From: RPQJ01 sp963726665
GTDB taxonomy: Bacteria > Pseudomonadota > Gammaproteobacteria > Steroidobacterales > Steroidobacteraceae
DNA: 64,000 nt
Reading direction: 5' to 3'
Assembly: GCA_963726665.1 (NCBI GenBank)
Contig: CAVSDW010000011.1
Span: 186,001 to 250,000, forward strand
Shown here piece after piece: positions 16,206 to 24,983 of the stretch (positions are counted from its first letter, which is position 1; each line of letters starts with the position of its first letter). The notes beneath the pieces are model-generated. The model had not been told where the DNA came from. It saw only the letters and a list, made by a program, of their open reading frames with translations, and made no database searches. A program made the translations under genes and the position numbers.

Positions 16206-17270
16206 CTATTGCACGATCTGGTTCAGCTCGCCTTTCCTGTAGCGCTCGGCCATCTTCTCGAGCGACATCGGCTTGATCTTCGCCGCCTGCCCTGCGCAGC
16301 CGAATGCCTCGTAGCGCAGCTTGCAGATGTCCCTCGCCGCCTTCTGCGCGTCGGCCAGGAATTTTCGCGGATCGAACTCCGAGGGCTTCTCGAACATGTG
16401 ACGGCGGATCGCGCCGGTCATCGCCAGGCGAATGTCGGTGTCGATGTTGATCTTGCGCACGCCGTGCTTGATGCCCTCCACGATCTCCTCGACCGGCACG
16501 CCGTAGGTCTCCTTCATCTGGCCGCCATGCTTGCGGATGACCTCGAGCCACTCCTGCGGCACGCTCGAGGAGCCATGCATCACGAGGTGCGTGTTCGGGA
16601 TGCGGGCGTGGATCTCCTTGATGCGCTGGATCGCCAGGATGTCGCCGGTGGGCTTGCGCGTGAACTTGTAGGCGCCGTGCGAGGTGCCGATGGCGATGGC
16701 GAGCGCGTCGCACTGGGTCTTCGCCACGAAGTCCGCCGCCTGGTCGGGGTCGGTGAGCAGCTGCTCGCGGGTCATCGTGCCCTCGGCCCCGTGCCCGTCT
16801 TCCTTGTCGCCGCGCATGGTCTCGAGCGAGCCGAGCACGCCGAGTTCCGCCTCGACCGTCACGCCGATCGCGTGGGAGAAATCCACCACGCGGCGCGACG
16901 TCTCGACGTTGTACTCGTAGGACGACGGCGACTTGCCGTCCTCCATGAGCGAGCCGTCCATCATCACGCTCGAGAAGCCCGAGCGGATCGCGCCCATGCA
17001 CACCGCGGGCGACTGGCCGTGGTCCTGGTGCATGACCACGGGAACGTGCGGATAGGCCTCGATCGCGGCCTGGATCAGGTGGCGGAGGAAAGCCTCGCCC
17101 GCATACTTCCGGGCGCCCGCCGAGCCCTGCATGATCACCGGGCTGCCGGTCTCGTCAGCCGCCTCCATGATGGCGCGAACCTGTTCGAGATTGTTGACGT
17201 TGAAGGCCGGCAGGCCGTAACCGTTTTCGGCCGCATGGTCGAGCAGCTGGCGCATTGAGACGAGGGGCAT
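16206..17270 (-). CDS. fba: Class II fructose-1,6-bisphosphate aldolase
   Basis: Zinc-dependent aldolase of 354 residues, of the CbbA-like group. Metal-binding and active-site segments visible are VMHQDHGQSPAVC, TVEAELGVLGS, the GTSHGAYKF region, LVMHGSSSVPQEW and the phosphate-binding NIDTDIRLAMT. It interconverts fructose-1,6-bisphosphate with glyceraldehyde-3-phosphate and dihydroxyacetone phosphate. Its neighbours are tRNA-Ser upstream and apbE 3 bp downstream. No other Calvin-cycle gene is present, so a glycolytic or gluconeogenic role is most likely. Confidence 0.96.
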   Translation of the reverse strand: MPLVSMRQLLDHAAENGYGLPAFNVNNLEQVRAIMEAADETGSPVIMQGSAGARKYAGEAFLRHLIQAAIEAYPHVPVVMHQDHGQSPAVCMGAIRSGFSSVMMDGSLMEDGKSPSSYEYNVETSRRVVDFSHAIGVTVEAELGVLGSLETMRGDKEDGHGAEGTMTREQLLTDPDQAADFVAKTQCDALAIAIGTSHGAYKFTRKPTGDILAIQRIKEIHARIPNTHLVMHGSSSVPQEWLEVIRKHGGQMKETYGVPVEEIVEGIKHGVRKINIDTDIRLAMTGAIRRHMFEKPSEFDPRKFLADAQKAARDICKLRYEAFGCAGQAAKIKPMSLEKMAERYRKGELNQIVQ

Positions 17271-17360
17271 GGAAGGCTCCTTGGAGTGATCGTTGGAAAT
17301 CTACCGGACCGCGGGCCGGCCGCAATAGGTGGAGTTCCGGGGACCCGTTTCGCTGGCCGT

Positions 17361-17387
17361 AAAAAGCGAACGCCCCTTGCGGGGCGT
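17361..17387 (-). terminator. Terminator after tRNA-Ser
   Basis: On the minus strand ACGCCCC and GGGGCGT pair around GCAA and are followed by TCGCTTTTTACG. It begins 9 bp after the tRNA-Ser CCA and separates it from fba. Confidence 0.88.
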
Positions 17388-17396
17388 GTCGTTGTG

Positions 17397-17488
17397 TGGC
17401 GGAGAGGGTGGGATTCGAACCCACGTACACCCGTTAAGATGTAACTGGAATTCCAGTCCAGCGCCTTCGACCACTCGGCCACCTCTCC
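17397..17488 (-). tRNA. tRNA-Ser (anticodon GGA)
   Basis: 92-nt class II tRNA with CCA encoded. The acceptor stem is GGAGAGG/CCTCTCC with discriminator G. The anticodon arm CTGGA-CTGGAAT-TCCAG gives anticodon GGA (reads TCC/TCT). A long variable arm (TTACATCTTAACGGGTGTA region) is typical of serine tRNAs. Confidence 0.97.
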
Positions 17489-17545
17489 ACTCGAAGGGGC
17501 CGAGAGCCTACACGTTCGCGCCGCGGCCGGAAAGTCCCGTGGACT

Positions 17546-18426
17546 TCAGCGCAGCTCGACCCCGGCCGCACGCATCGCCGCCTCGACCACCGAGCGATTC
17601 GGCTCGGTCAGGGGCACGAGTGGCAGCCGGATCCCGGCCCGATGTGCCCCAGGCGATGAACCGCCCACTTGACCGGGATCGGATTCGGCTCCACGAAGAG
17701 TTTCTCGTGCAGCCCGGCGAGCGTGGCATCGATCCGGGCAGCCTCCTCGTGTGCTCCCCGCAGCGCCGCCGCGCACATCTCGTGCATCGCCCGCGGGGCG
17801 ACATTCGCCGTCACCGAGATCACACCGCAGGCGCCCACCCGCATGAGCCGGGCCGCGGTCGCGTCGTCGCCCCCGAGCAGCAGGAATCCCGGGCGTGAGA
17901 GCCTGAGGACCTCGGCACCCCGCTCGACGCTGGCAGTGGCTTCCTTGATGGCCACGATCCGCGCGTGCTGCGAGAGGCGTCCCACGGTCTCGGGCAGCAG
18001 GTCGCAGGCGGTGCGCCCGGGGACGTTGTAGAGGATGAGCGGGATGCCCACGGCATCCGCGATAGCGGTGAAATGCCGGTAGAGGCCTTCCTGGCTCGGG
18101 CGATTGTAGTAAGGCGTGACGACGAGCAGCGCGTCGGCGCCGGCCGCCTCCGCCGCCCGCGACAGCGCAATGCTCTTGTCGGTACCCGCCGTGCCGCTTC
18201 CCGCAATCAACGGAATCCTGCCCCCGATCCGGCGCCGGGCGCTGCGGATCAGGTCCTCGAGCTCCGCGCGCTCGAGCGCGGGGGACTCGCCCGTCGTGCC
18301 ACCGACCACGACGGCGTCGGAGCCCGACTCGAGGTGAAAATCGAGCAAGCGCTCCCAGGCGCCCAGGTCGATGGCACCGTCCTGGCGCATGGGCGTGACC
18401 AGTGCCGGGATGCTGCCCTTGAACAT
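17546..18426 (-). CDS. dapA: 4-hydroxy-tetrahydrodipicolinate synthase, frame broken near the C-terminus
   Basis: Aldolase-class enzyme that condenses pyruvate with aspartate semialdehyde in lysine and diaminopimelate synthesis. Features are GGTTGESPAL for substrate binding, the Tyr in PYYNRPSQEGL, the Schiff-base Lys in IVAIKEATAS, and GDDATAARLM. The start is ATG 18426 after AGAGGCAGGA. The frame from that start stops at 17608 after HIGPGSGCHSCP. The expected ending IRLPLVPLTEPNRSVVEAAM is present one frame over, up to the stop at 17546. One missing base near 17631-17635 (GGGATCC) explains this. Restored, the protein would have about 293 residues, the normal length. A sequencing or assembly error is likely because the gene is usually essential. 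Confidence 0.88.
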
Positions 18427-18539
18427 TCCTGCCTCTCGCGAAGTCCAACAGCGATGCTATGCCCGCCCCGCCGCGGGAGGCAAGGCAAGAGCGCGTGTAC
18501 GCGGCGCCCGCGCCCCGCTACACTCACGGACGAACGCCT

Positions 18540-19070
18540 ATGAAGCAACTAATCGCGATTTCCGCAATCGGCAGTGACCGCACCGGGCTCGTCTACGACC
18601 TGACCCGGGTCGTCGTCGAATGCGGCGGCAACGTCCTCGAAAGCCGCATGACCGCGCTCGGAAACGAGTTCGCGATGCTCATGCTGGTGGCCGGGAACTG
18701 GCACACCATGACCAAGCTCGACGGCGAGCTCGCGAAGCTCGCCGAGAGCTCGGGACTCACCATCTCGAGCCGGCGCACCGAGGCGCGGGCGCCCCGCACG
18801 GACATGGTGTCGTACACGGTGGACGTGGTCTGCCTCGACCAGCCGGGCGTTCTGCACGCCCTCGCCGGCTTCTTCTCCTCGCGTGGCATCGACATCGGCG
18901 ACATCTCGACCCGCACCTACGCCGCCGCCCACACCGGCGCCCCGATGTTCTCCGTCTACATGGTCGTGCTCGTCCCGACGCGCATCCACGTCGCCGCGCT
19001 GCGCGAGGAGTTCATGGACCTGTGCGACCACATGAATCTCGACGCGATCCTGGAGCCCCTCAAGGCATGA
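18540..19070 (+). CDS. gcvR: GcvR-like tandem ACT-domain protein
   Basis: 176 residues with two ACT domains: KQLIAISAIGSDRTGLVYDL at the start, and VDVVCLDQPGVLHALAGFFSSRGIDIGDIS from about residue 95. Proteins of this make-up act as GcvR, the negative partner of the glycine-cleavage activator GcvA in enteric bacteria. In many gammaproteobacteria they lie, as here, between dapA and a bcp gene. No gcvA or gcvTHP gene is visible, so the partner is elsewhere or the role differs. The stop is 6 bp before the next bcp start, indicating an operon. Confidence 0.85.
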   Translation: MKQLIAISAIGSDRTGLVYDLTRVVVECGGNVLESRMTALGNEFAMLMLVAGNWHTMTKLDGELAKLAESSGLTISSRRTEARAPRTDMVSYTVDVVCLDQPGVLHALAGFFSSRGIDIGDISTRTYAAAHTGAPMFSVYMVVLVPTRIHVAALREEFMDLCDHMNLDAILEPLKA

Positions 19071-19076
19071 GCAGAC

Positions 19077-19550
19077 ATGGCCGATAAGACCGCCGCCGTT
19101 GGCAAGAAGGTTGCTGATTTCACCCTGCCCTCGACCGGCGGAAAGCCGTGGAGGCTCTCGGACGCCCGGGGCCGGGCGCTGGTCATCTACTTCTACCCGA
19201 AGGACAACACCTCGGGCTGCACCAGCGAGAGCGTGGCCTTCGGCGACCTGCACGACGCCTTCCGCAAGGCGAAGTCGGTTGTCGTCGGCGTGTCCCCGGA
19301 CAGCCTCGCATCTCACGACAAGTTCAAGGCGAAGTACGGGTTCCCCTTCGAGCTCCTGAGCGACGAGGAGAAGAAGGCCTGCGCGCTCTTCGGCGTCTGG
19401 AAGGAAAAGAGCATGTACGGCAGGAAGTACATGGGCGTCGAACGCAGCACCTTCCTGATCGACGGAGAGGGCGTGCTGCGCCGGGAGTGGCGCAAGGTCA
19501 AGGTGAACGGGCACGCGGAGGAAGTTCTCGCGGCCGTTCGCGACCTCTGA
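19077..19550 (+). CDS. bcp: Peroxiredoxin, Bcp type, without the nearby resolving cysteine
   Basis: 157 residues. The active site reads KDNTSGCTSESVAFGDL: the peroxidatic Cys is present, but the position five residues later that normally holds the resolving Cys is Val-Ala sequence. The only other Cys, in EKKACALFG, is far away. It is therefore a one-cysteine Bcp, or it uses the distal Cys or an external thiol for recycling. The first copy at 14047 keeps both cysteines. It follows gcvR by 6 bp, as in the dapA-gcvR-bcp neighbourhood of many gammaproteobacteria. Confidence 0.93.
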   Translation: MADKTAAVGKKVADFTLPSTGGKPWRLSDARGRALVIYFYPKDNTSGCTSESVAFGDLHDAFRKAKSVVVGVSPDSLASHDKFKAKYGFPFELLSDEEKKACALFGVWKEKSMYGRKYMGVERSTFLIDGEGVLRREWRKVKVNGHAEEVLAAVRDL

Positions 19551-19587
19551 GCCGATCCCCGCTCCTCCCGCACATCGGAGTCCGCCG

Positions 19588-21006
19588 TTGCCGTCCAAGA
19601 AGAAGCCTGCCCAGCGCCGCATTTTCCTGCTCGATACCAACGTCCTGATGCACGACCCCTCGTGCATATTCCGCTTCGAGGAACACGACATCTTCATCCC
19701 GATGATCGTCCTCGAGGAACTCGACGCGGGCAAGAAGGGCATGTCGGAAGCCGCGCGCAACGTGCGGCAGGTGAGCCGGTTCCTCGACGAGCTGATGGCC
19801 AGCTCGACCAAGCAGCAGATCGACCGCGGCCTCGAGCTGCCGCCCGCGAAGTACGTGAGCGGCGGAAAGAAACAACCGACCGGACGGCTGTTCTTCCAGA
19901 CCAAGCAGTTGACGAGCGGGCTGCCGGACACCCTGCCGGGACACGGCGCGGACAACGCGATCCTGGCGCACACCGTCGCCCTGCAGCGCGAGCACCCGCG
20001 CGCCAGGGTCACGCTGGTGTCCAAGGACATCAACCTGCGCATCAAGGCGGCGATCATCGGCGTGCACGCCGAGGACTACTACAGCGACAAGACCATCGAG
20101 GACGCCGACCTCCTCTACACCGGAATGGAGGAGCTGCCGGCCAATTTCTGGGAGCGCGCGGCGCGCAACCTGGAATCCTGGCAGGAGCACGGCCGCGCCT
20201 TCTATCGCATCCGCGGCAAGCTCGTGACGCAGTGGGCGCCGAACCAGTTCGTCCACCAGGGCGGCGAGCACGGCATCGAGGCGATCGTACGCAGGATCGA
20301 GGGCGACTCCGCGGTGATCGAGGTCGTACGCGACTTCCGCCGCGAGCGTCACGGCATATGGGGCATCGCCGCGCGTAACCGCGAGCAGAACTTCGCGCTC
20401 AACCTGCTGCTCGATCCGGAGATCGATTTCGTGACCGTGCTCGGGCCGGCCGGCACCGGCAAGACGCTGCTCACGCTCGCGGCGGGACTCGCGCAGACGC
20501 TCGAGACCAACCGCTTCAGCGAGATCATCATGACCCGCGTCACGATCCCGCTCGGCGAGGACATCGGCTTCCTGCCCGGCACGGAGGAGGAAAAGATGGA
20601 GCCCTGGATGGGCGCGCTGATGGACAACCTCGAGGTCCTGACGCAGAGCCAGGAGGGTGGCAGCTGGGGTCGCGCGGCGACCAACGACCTGCTGCGAAAC
20701 AGGATCAAGATCCGCTCGCTCAATTTCATGCGGGGCCGCACCTTCCTCAATCGCTACATCATCCTGGACGAGGCCCAGAACCTCACGCCGAAGCAGATGA
20801 AGGCCATCGTCACCCGGGCGGGCCCGGGCACGAAGCTCGTCTGCCTCGGCAACATCGCGCAGATCGACACGCCCTACCTGTCGGAGACGACCTGCGGACT
20901 CACCTACGTCGTGAACCGCTTCCGCGGCTGGGCTCACTACGGGCACGTGACAATGATGCGCGGCGAGCGCTCGCGCCTCGCCGACGTCGCCTCCGAGTTG
21001 CTCTGA
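19588..21006 (+). CDS. PIN-domain/PhoH ATPase fusion (PhoH2 type)
   Basis: 472 residues. The N-terminal PIN ribonuclease domain (about 1-150) opens RRIFLLDTNVLMHDP and keeps acidic residues in VLEELDAGKKG and HGADNAILAHTV. The C-terminal PhoH NTPase domain has Walker A GPAGTGKTLL, Walker B in YIILDEAQNLTPKQMKAI, and GNIAQIDTPYL. PIN-PhoH proteins (YlaK/PhoH2) are described as RNA helicase-ribonucleases; the physiological target is unknown. The start is a TTG at 19588, supported by CGGAG 7 nt upstream and the absence of a better start before LLDTN. It follows bcp by 37 bp. Confidence 0.92.
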   Translation: MPSKKKPAQRRIFLLDTNVLMHDPSCIFRFEEHDIFIPMIVLEELDAGKKGMSEAARNVRQVSRFLDELMASSTKQQIDRGLELPPAKYVSGGKKQPTGRLFFQTKQLTSGLPDTLPGHGADNAILAHTVALQREHPRARVTLVSKDINLRIKAAIIGVHAEDYYSDKTIEDADLLYTGMEELPANFWERAARNLESWQEHGRAFYRIRGKLVTQWAPNQFVHQGGEHGIEAIVRRIEGDSAVIEVVRDFRRERHGIWGIAARNREQNFALNLLLDPEIDFVTVLGPAGTGKTLLTLAAGLAQTLETNRFSEIIMTRVTIPLGEDIGFLPGTEEEKMEPWMGALMDNLEVLTQSQEGGSWGRAATNDLLRNRIKIRSLNFMRGRTFLNRYIILDEAQNLTPKQMKAIVTRAGPGTKLVCLGNIAQIDTPYLSETTCGLTYVVNRFRGWAHYGHVTMMRGERSRLADVASELL

Positions 21007-21064
21007 CGGCCGCGGATCGTCGCGACATGGAACCGAGCCGGCATCCCGACGGTCGTAGTACCGC

Positions 21065-22594
21065 ATGAGCATCGAATTGCGCCGAAGATTGCCTGCCGGC
21101 CTGTCCGGCTTTGCGCTGGTCGCGTGGCTCGCCCTCCCCGGCCCGCTCTTCGCCTCCGACGTGCAGGACCAGTTGCCCGAGATGGGCACGGCTGCCCAGC
21201 AGACGCTGAGCATCGAAGACGAGTACCGGATCGGTCGCATGGTCATGCGGGGACTTCGGGACTCCGGACGCATCATCGAGGACCCCGAGACCAACGAGTA
21301 CATGCAGTCCCTCGGGCTGCGGCTGTCGAGCCTGACGAACCAGGGCAACCGCGACTTCAACTTCTTCCTGGTCAACGATCGCACCATCAACGCGTTCGCG
21401 CTGCCCGGCGGGTTCGTCGGCATCAACACGGGACTGCTGCTCGACACGCGCAACGAGAGCGAACTCGCCGGCGTGCTGGCGCACGAGGTGTCCCACGTCA
21501 CCCAGCGCCACATCGCGCGCAGCATCGAGGCCGGCGGGCGCACGAACCTGGTGTCCACTGCGGCAACGCTTGCGGCCATCCTGCTTGGCGCGATTGCAGG
21601 CGTCGGGTCGAACGCGACACTGGGCATGGTCACCGCGGCACAAGGCATCGCCGCGGAGCAGCAGATCGCATTCACGCGCGACAACGAGTACGAGGCGGAC
21701 CGCGTCGGCATCGGCCTCATGGCGAGCGCCGGATACGACCCGAACGCCATGCCGGCATTCTTCGAGGAGATGGGCCGGCGGACGCAGTTGAGCCCGGACC
21801 AGGTGCCGGAACTGCTGCGCAGCCACCCGGTCACCAGCGCCCGCATCGCGGAATCGAAGGGTCGTGCCGCCCAGTATCCGCCGGTCGCCACTCGAGACTC
21901 CATGAGCTACGCGATCACGCGGGAGCGCATCCGCGTCCTCACGACGCCCGCCGGCCAGGATCCGCGAACGTACTACGCCTCGCTGCTCGGCAGCGAGGCC
22001 GATTCCAGCATCGCCCAGGTGTACGGCAAGGCGCTGGCCCAGCTCATTGCGGGCGACCCCGCCCGCGCCATACCGACCTTCGAGCGCCTGGTGTCCACGC
22101 ACCCCGAGGTCATGCAGTTCCACACGGCGCTGGCCCAGTCGCTCATATCATCGGGGCAGAGCAAGGCCGGGCTGGAGGTCCTCGAGAAGGCGCGGGTGCT
22201 GTCGCCGCGCAACGTGCCGGTCACGGTCCGTTACGCGGAGGCGCTGCTGCAGGCGAATCGCCCCAAGCGAGCGCACGAGGTGCTGCTCGACCTCTTCAAC
22301 AACGTGCCGCCGAGCCCGGAGCAGATCCGCCTGACTGCGATCGCGGCGAACCAGGCGGGCGACGTCGCAGACGCCTACTCGTACATGGCCGAGTACCACA
22401 TCATGGGCGGCGACCTGCCGCTGGCCGCCAACCAGCTCGAGCTCGCCCTGTCGGTGCCCAACATCACCGATGTACAGAGATCGAGATTCGCCGCCCGACT
22501 CAAGGAACTTCGCGACGCGTTGCCGCAGGACCGCCAGATGCGGCAGCCGCAGAGCCAGCCGCCGTCCGGTGGCGGCCGGAGTCCGAATGGCTGA
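21065..22594 (+). CDS. bepA: BepA-like periplasmic M48 metalloprotease with TPR domain
   Basis: 509 residues. A signal peptide (about 1-31, ending PGPLFAS) is followed by an M48 peptidase domain with the zinc motif HEVSH in AGVLAHEVSHVTQRHIARS and a downstream Glu in NEYEADRVGIGLM. The C-terminal half (about 290-490) is helical TPR sequence. BepA chaperones or degrades LptD and BAM substrates in the periplasm and so guards outer-membrane assembly. It lies 50 bp before mlaA, a common arrangement, and faces the mla operon, so the region groups outer-membrane quality-control genes. Confidence 0.94.
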   Translation: MSIELRRRLPAGLSGFALVAWLALPGPLFASDVQDQLPEMGTAAQQTLSIEDEYRIGRMVMRGLRDSGRIIEDPETNEYMQSLGLRLSSLTNQGNRDFNFFLVNDRTINAFALPGGFVGINTGLLLDTRNESELAGVLAHEVSHVTQRHIARSIEAGGRTNLVSTAATLAAILLGAIAGVGSNATLGMVTAAQGIAAEQQIAFTRDNEYEADRVGIGLMASAGYDPNAMPAFFEEMGRRTQLSPDQVPELLRSHPVTSARIAESKGRAAQYPPVATRDSMSYAITRERIRVLTTPAGQDPRTYYASLLGSEADSSIAQVYGKALAQLIAGDPARAIPTFERLVSTHPEVMQFHTALAQSLISSGQSKAGLEVLEKARVLSPRNVPVTVRYAEALLQANRPKRAHEVLLDLFNNVPPSPEQIRLTAIAANQAGDVADAYSYMAEYHIMGGDLPLAANQLELALSVPNITDVQRSRFAARLKELRDALPQDRQMRQPQSQPPSGGGRSPNG

Positions 22595-22644
22595 CGATCC
22601 ACGGTAGAATCGCCGCTGACCACGTGATTGCCAGGGAGATACGG

Positions 22645-23418
22645 ATGTCTGCGGCCGAACGACGATGGATGCGCCTGGCCGCGCTTGTGGCACTGGGACT
22701 GTCGCTGGCCGGCTGCGCGACGACCGGTACGCCTGATCCGGCCGATCCTTTCCAGCCCATGAACCGCGGCGTATACCGCTTCAACGACAGTGTCGACCGG
22801 GCGGCGCTCAAGCCCGTCGCGGTCGCCTATCACGATCACACGCCCTCCTGGTTCCAGACGGGTGTCGGCAATTTCTTCTCGAACCTGACCAGCCCGGCGA
22901 CCGCCCTCAACGACCTGCTGCAAGGCAAGGCGGTGGCCGCCGGCCAGGACACGTTGCGGTTCGTCATCAACACGACTCTCGGCTGGGGTGGAGTGCTCGA
23001 CGTCGCCTCGGGCGCGGGACTGCCGCGTCACGACGAAGACCTCGGCCAGACCCTCGGCAAATGGGGCGTGCCCGCGGGCCCGTACCTGATGGTGCCGCTC
23101 CTGGGGCCCTCCACGGTCCGCGACCTGCCCTCCAGGGTTTCCGAAACCTTCCTCCAGCCGCTCTACTGGTTCAACCTGGGCAATGCGCGCTGGGGATCGC
23201 TGGGCCTCTCGCTCGTCGATACCCGGGCGAGGCTTCTGCCGCTGGACGAGACGCTCGACGGCGTCTACGACAAGTATGCGTTTATCCGCAACGGCTACCT
23301 GCAGCGCCGCCAGTTCCTGATCTACGACGGCAATCCGCCCGAGGAACCGATCGACGAGGAGTTGCTGGACGATGCAGGCGTGGAGGAAGGCGCCGAGACG
23401 ACTCCACCGCAGCCCTGA
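22645..23418 (+). CDS. mlaA: MlaA, outer-membrane phospholipid-removal lipoprotein
   Basis: 257 residues. The signal peptide ends in the lipobox LSLAGCAT, followed by the family signature ADPFQPMNRGVYRFNDSVDR. Other conserved parts are NFFSNLTSPATALNDLLQGK, FVINTTLGWGGVLDVAS and GVPAGPYLMVPLLGPSTVRD. MlaA sits in the outer membrane with porins and extracts mislocalised phospholipids from the outer leaflet for transfer to MlaC. ATG 22645 has AGGGAG upstream at 7 nt; an ATG at 22669 is possible. A glutamate-rich tail ends the protein. It converges on mlaFEDCB, which encodes the rest of the pathway. Confidence 0.96.
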   Translation: MSAAERRWMRLAALVALGLSLAGCATTGTPDPADPFQPMNRGVYRFNDSVDRAALKPVAVAYHDHTPSWFQTGVGNFFSNLTSPATALNDLLQGKAVAAGQDTLRFVINTTLGWGGVLDVASGAGLPRHDEDLGQTLGKWGVPAGPYLMVPLLGPSTVRDLPSRVSETFLQPLYWFNLGNARWGSLGLSLVDTRARLLPLDETLDGVYDKYAFIRNGYLQRRQFLIYDGNPPEEPIDEELLDDAGVEEGAETTPPQP

Positions 23419-23470
23419 GCCCACGGCCAGCCGAGGGGTCGCGCCGTTTCTTTGCAGGCCCGCGACCCGT

Positions 23471-23776
23471 TCAGACGCGGACGAGCAGGTCCTCGAGGTC
23501 CGAGATCCGCGCGATCGCGAGCATCTGCGACGGAACGTTCTCGTAACGCAGCCCGATTCCCAGCGCCGCCGCGGCCGAAATCCATTCAACGAGCACGGCG
23601 ACACCGGCACTGTCGCCCGAGGTGACGCCGGAAAGGTCGATGACCTGGTCGCCGTCGCGACCGATCTGCTCGATGCCCGCGTGCAGCGCATGCGCCGCGG
23701 TCTCGAAGTCGAGTTCGCCGGCCGCACGCAGGCGATCGGGGGCGACGCGCTCGATCGCAAACACCGGCACGATCAA
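23471..23776 (-). CDS. mlaB: MlaB, STAS-domain subunit of the Mla ABC transporter
   Basis: 101 residues forming a single STAS domain: LRAAGELDFETAAH, then VIDLSGVTSGDSAGVAVLVEWI, which holds the conserved helix start after the Ser-Gly-Asp-Ser loop. MlaB binds the ATPase MlaF on the cytoplasmic side and is needed for its activity. The start is probably the TTG at 23776, overlapping the mlaC stop by 4 nt (TTGA); a GTG two codons later is an alternative. It is last in mlaF-E-D-C-B. Confidence 0.93.
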   Translation of the reverse strand: MIVPVFAIERVAPDRLRAAGELDFETAAHALHAGIEQIGRDGDQVIDLSGVTSGDSAGVAVLVEWISAAAALGIGLRYENVPSQMLAIARISDLEDLLVRV

Positions 23777-24426
23777 CCCGCCTTGCCCGCCGCTTTCGCT
23801 GCCGGCGCCGCCGGTGCGGTGCCTTCCGCTTCCAGCCGCTGGATCACGGCGTCGAGTCCCTTGGCCTCGATCTCCGCACCGAAGTCGGTCTTGAAGTTCT
23901 TGACGTAGGAGATGCCCTCGATGGTCACGTCCCAGGCCTTCCAGCCCTTCGGCGTCGCGCGCAGCGAATAGTTCACCGGAACGGGCGTTCCGTTGTCCCG
24001 CTTCACTTCCGTGCGCACCGTCGCCCTGTCCGCCGTCGGATCGCCCTTGAAGGGCAGGATCACCAGCCGATCTGCGGTGAAGTCGAGCAGCGCGTTTCCG
24101 TACTTCCGCATCATGGACTGGATGAACGCATCGACGAACCGCTGCCGCTGCTGCGCCGTGGCCGTGCGCCAGTACTTGCCGAGCACGAGCTGCGCGGAGT
24201 ACTCGGGGTCGAAATTCGGCAGCAGGACCCTGTCGACGAGAGCGCGCAGCTTCGCCGGGTCCTTCGTCAGGGCCGCGCGATTGGCGTCGATCTCGTGCAG
24301 GAGGTCCTGGGACGCGTGCTCGATCAACTCCTGCGGCCCGGGCCCCGGGATGACCGGCGCGTCCGCCGCGCGGGCCGGGCCGGCGACGAGCAGTGTGGCA
24401 AAGAACGAAAGTACGATCGAACGCAT
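23773..24426 (-). CDS. mlaC: MlaC, periplasmic phospholipid shuttle
   Basis: 217 residues with a signal peptide (about 1-20, LVAGPARAADA) and the MlaC/Ttg2D domain. Recognisable segments are LVDRVLLPNFDPEYSAQLVL, the WRTATAQQRQRFVDAFIQSM helix, and the strand WKAWDVTIEGISYVKNFKTD. The protein carries phospholipids between the MlaA complex in the outer membrane and MlaFEDB in the inner membrane. The C-terminus is Ala-rich. It overlaps mlaB by 4 nt and follows mlaD by 10 bp. Confidence 0.95.
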   Translation of the reverse strand: MRSIVLSFFATLLVAGPARAADAPVIPGPGPQELIEHASQDLLHEIDANRAALTKDPAKLRALVDRVLLPNFDPEYSAQLVLGKYWRTATAQQRQRFVDAFIQSMMRKYGNALLDFTADRLVILPFKGDPTADRATVRTEVKRDNGTPVPVNYSLRATPKGWKAWDVTIEGISYVKNFKTDFGAEIEAKGLDAVIQRLEAEGTAPAAPAAKAAGKAG

Positions 24427-24436
24427 GGTTACTGCC

Positions 24437-24970
24437 TCACTTCTTGTCGGCCGGTGCCGGGGACCCTGCTGCAGCCGCGCCCGACTCGGGCGCCTGCCCC
24501 GGCGGCGTCTCCTTGATGCCCTGGCCGAAGAGGTACTTGCTGATCAGGCTCTCGAGCACGATGGCGTTCTGCACGAACTCGATCTGGTCGCCGGCCTTGA
24601 GGTAGTCCTCCGAGCCACCCGGTTCGATGCCGATGTACTGGCCGCCGAGCAGGCCCGCAGTGTAGATGCTGGCGTCGCTGTCGTTCGGAATCTGGTCATA
24701 TCGGGAGTCGATGTCCATGGTAACGACAGCCTTGAAGAGCTTCATGTCGTAGCTGAGTTCCTCGACTCGACCGATGGTGACGCCCGCCATCTTCACCGGC
24801 GCGCCGACCTTGAGCCCGCCGACGTTGTCGAACTGCGCGACGACCCGGTAGCCCTTGCCCTTGGCAGTGAATTCGCGGTTCGAGATCTGGGTCACCAGGA
24901 ACAACATGGCGGCCACCCCGAGCAGCACGAACAAGCCTGTGGATACGTCTATGGCACGGTTCTGCCGCAT
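24437..24970 (-). CDS. mlaD: MlaD, MCE-domain substrate-binding subunit
   Basis: 177 residues. One N-terminal transmembrane helix (about 8-27, FVLLGVAAMLFLVTQ) anchors a single MCE domain: AQFDNVGGLKVGAPVKMAGVTIGRV and SIYTAGLLGGQYIGIEPGGS. MlaD hexamers form the lipid-conducting ring of the inner-membrane transporter. The C-terminus is Pro/Ala-rich and ends APADKK. It lies 13 bp after mlaE. Confidence 0.96.
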   Translation of the reverse strand: MRQNRAIDVSTGLFVLLGVAAMLFLVTQISNREFTAKGKGYRVVAQFDNVGGLKVGAPVKMAGVTIGRVEELSYDMKLFKAVVTMDIDSRYDQIPNDSDASIYTAGLLGGQYIGIEPGGSEDYLKAGDQIEFVQNAIVLESLISKYLFGQGIKETPPGQAPESGAAAAGSPAPADKK

Positions 24971-24983
24971 GGTCGCCTCGGGT

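Noticed and set aside
15357..17258. A 633-codon frame antisense to apbE and fba
   Set aside because: Shadow frame with no motifs; the minus-strand genes have full family signatures.
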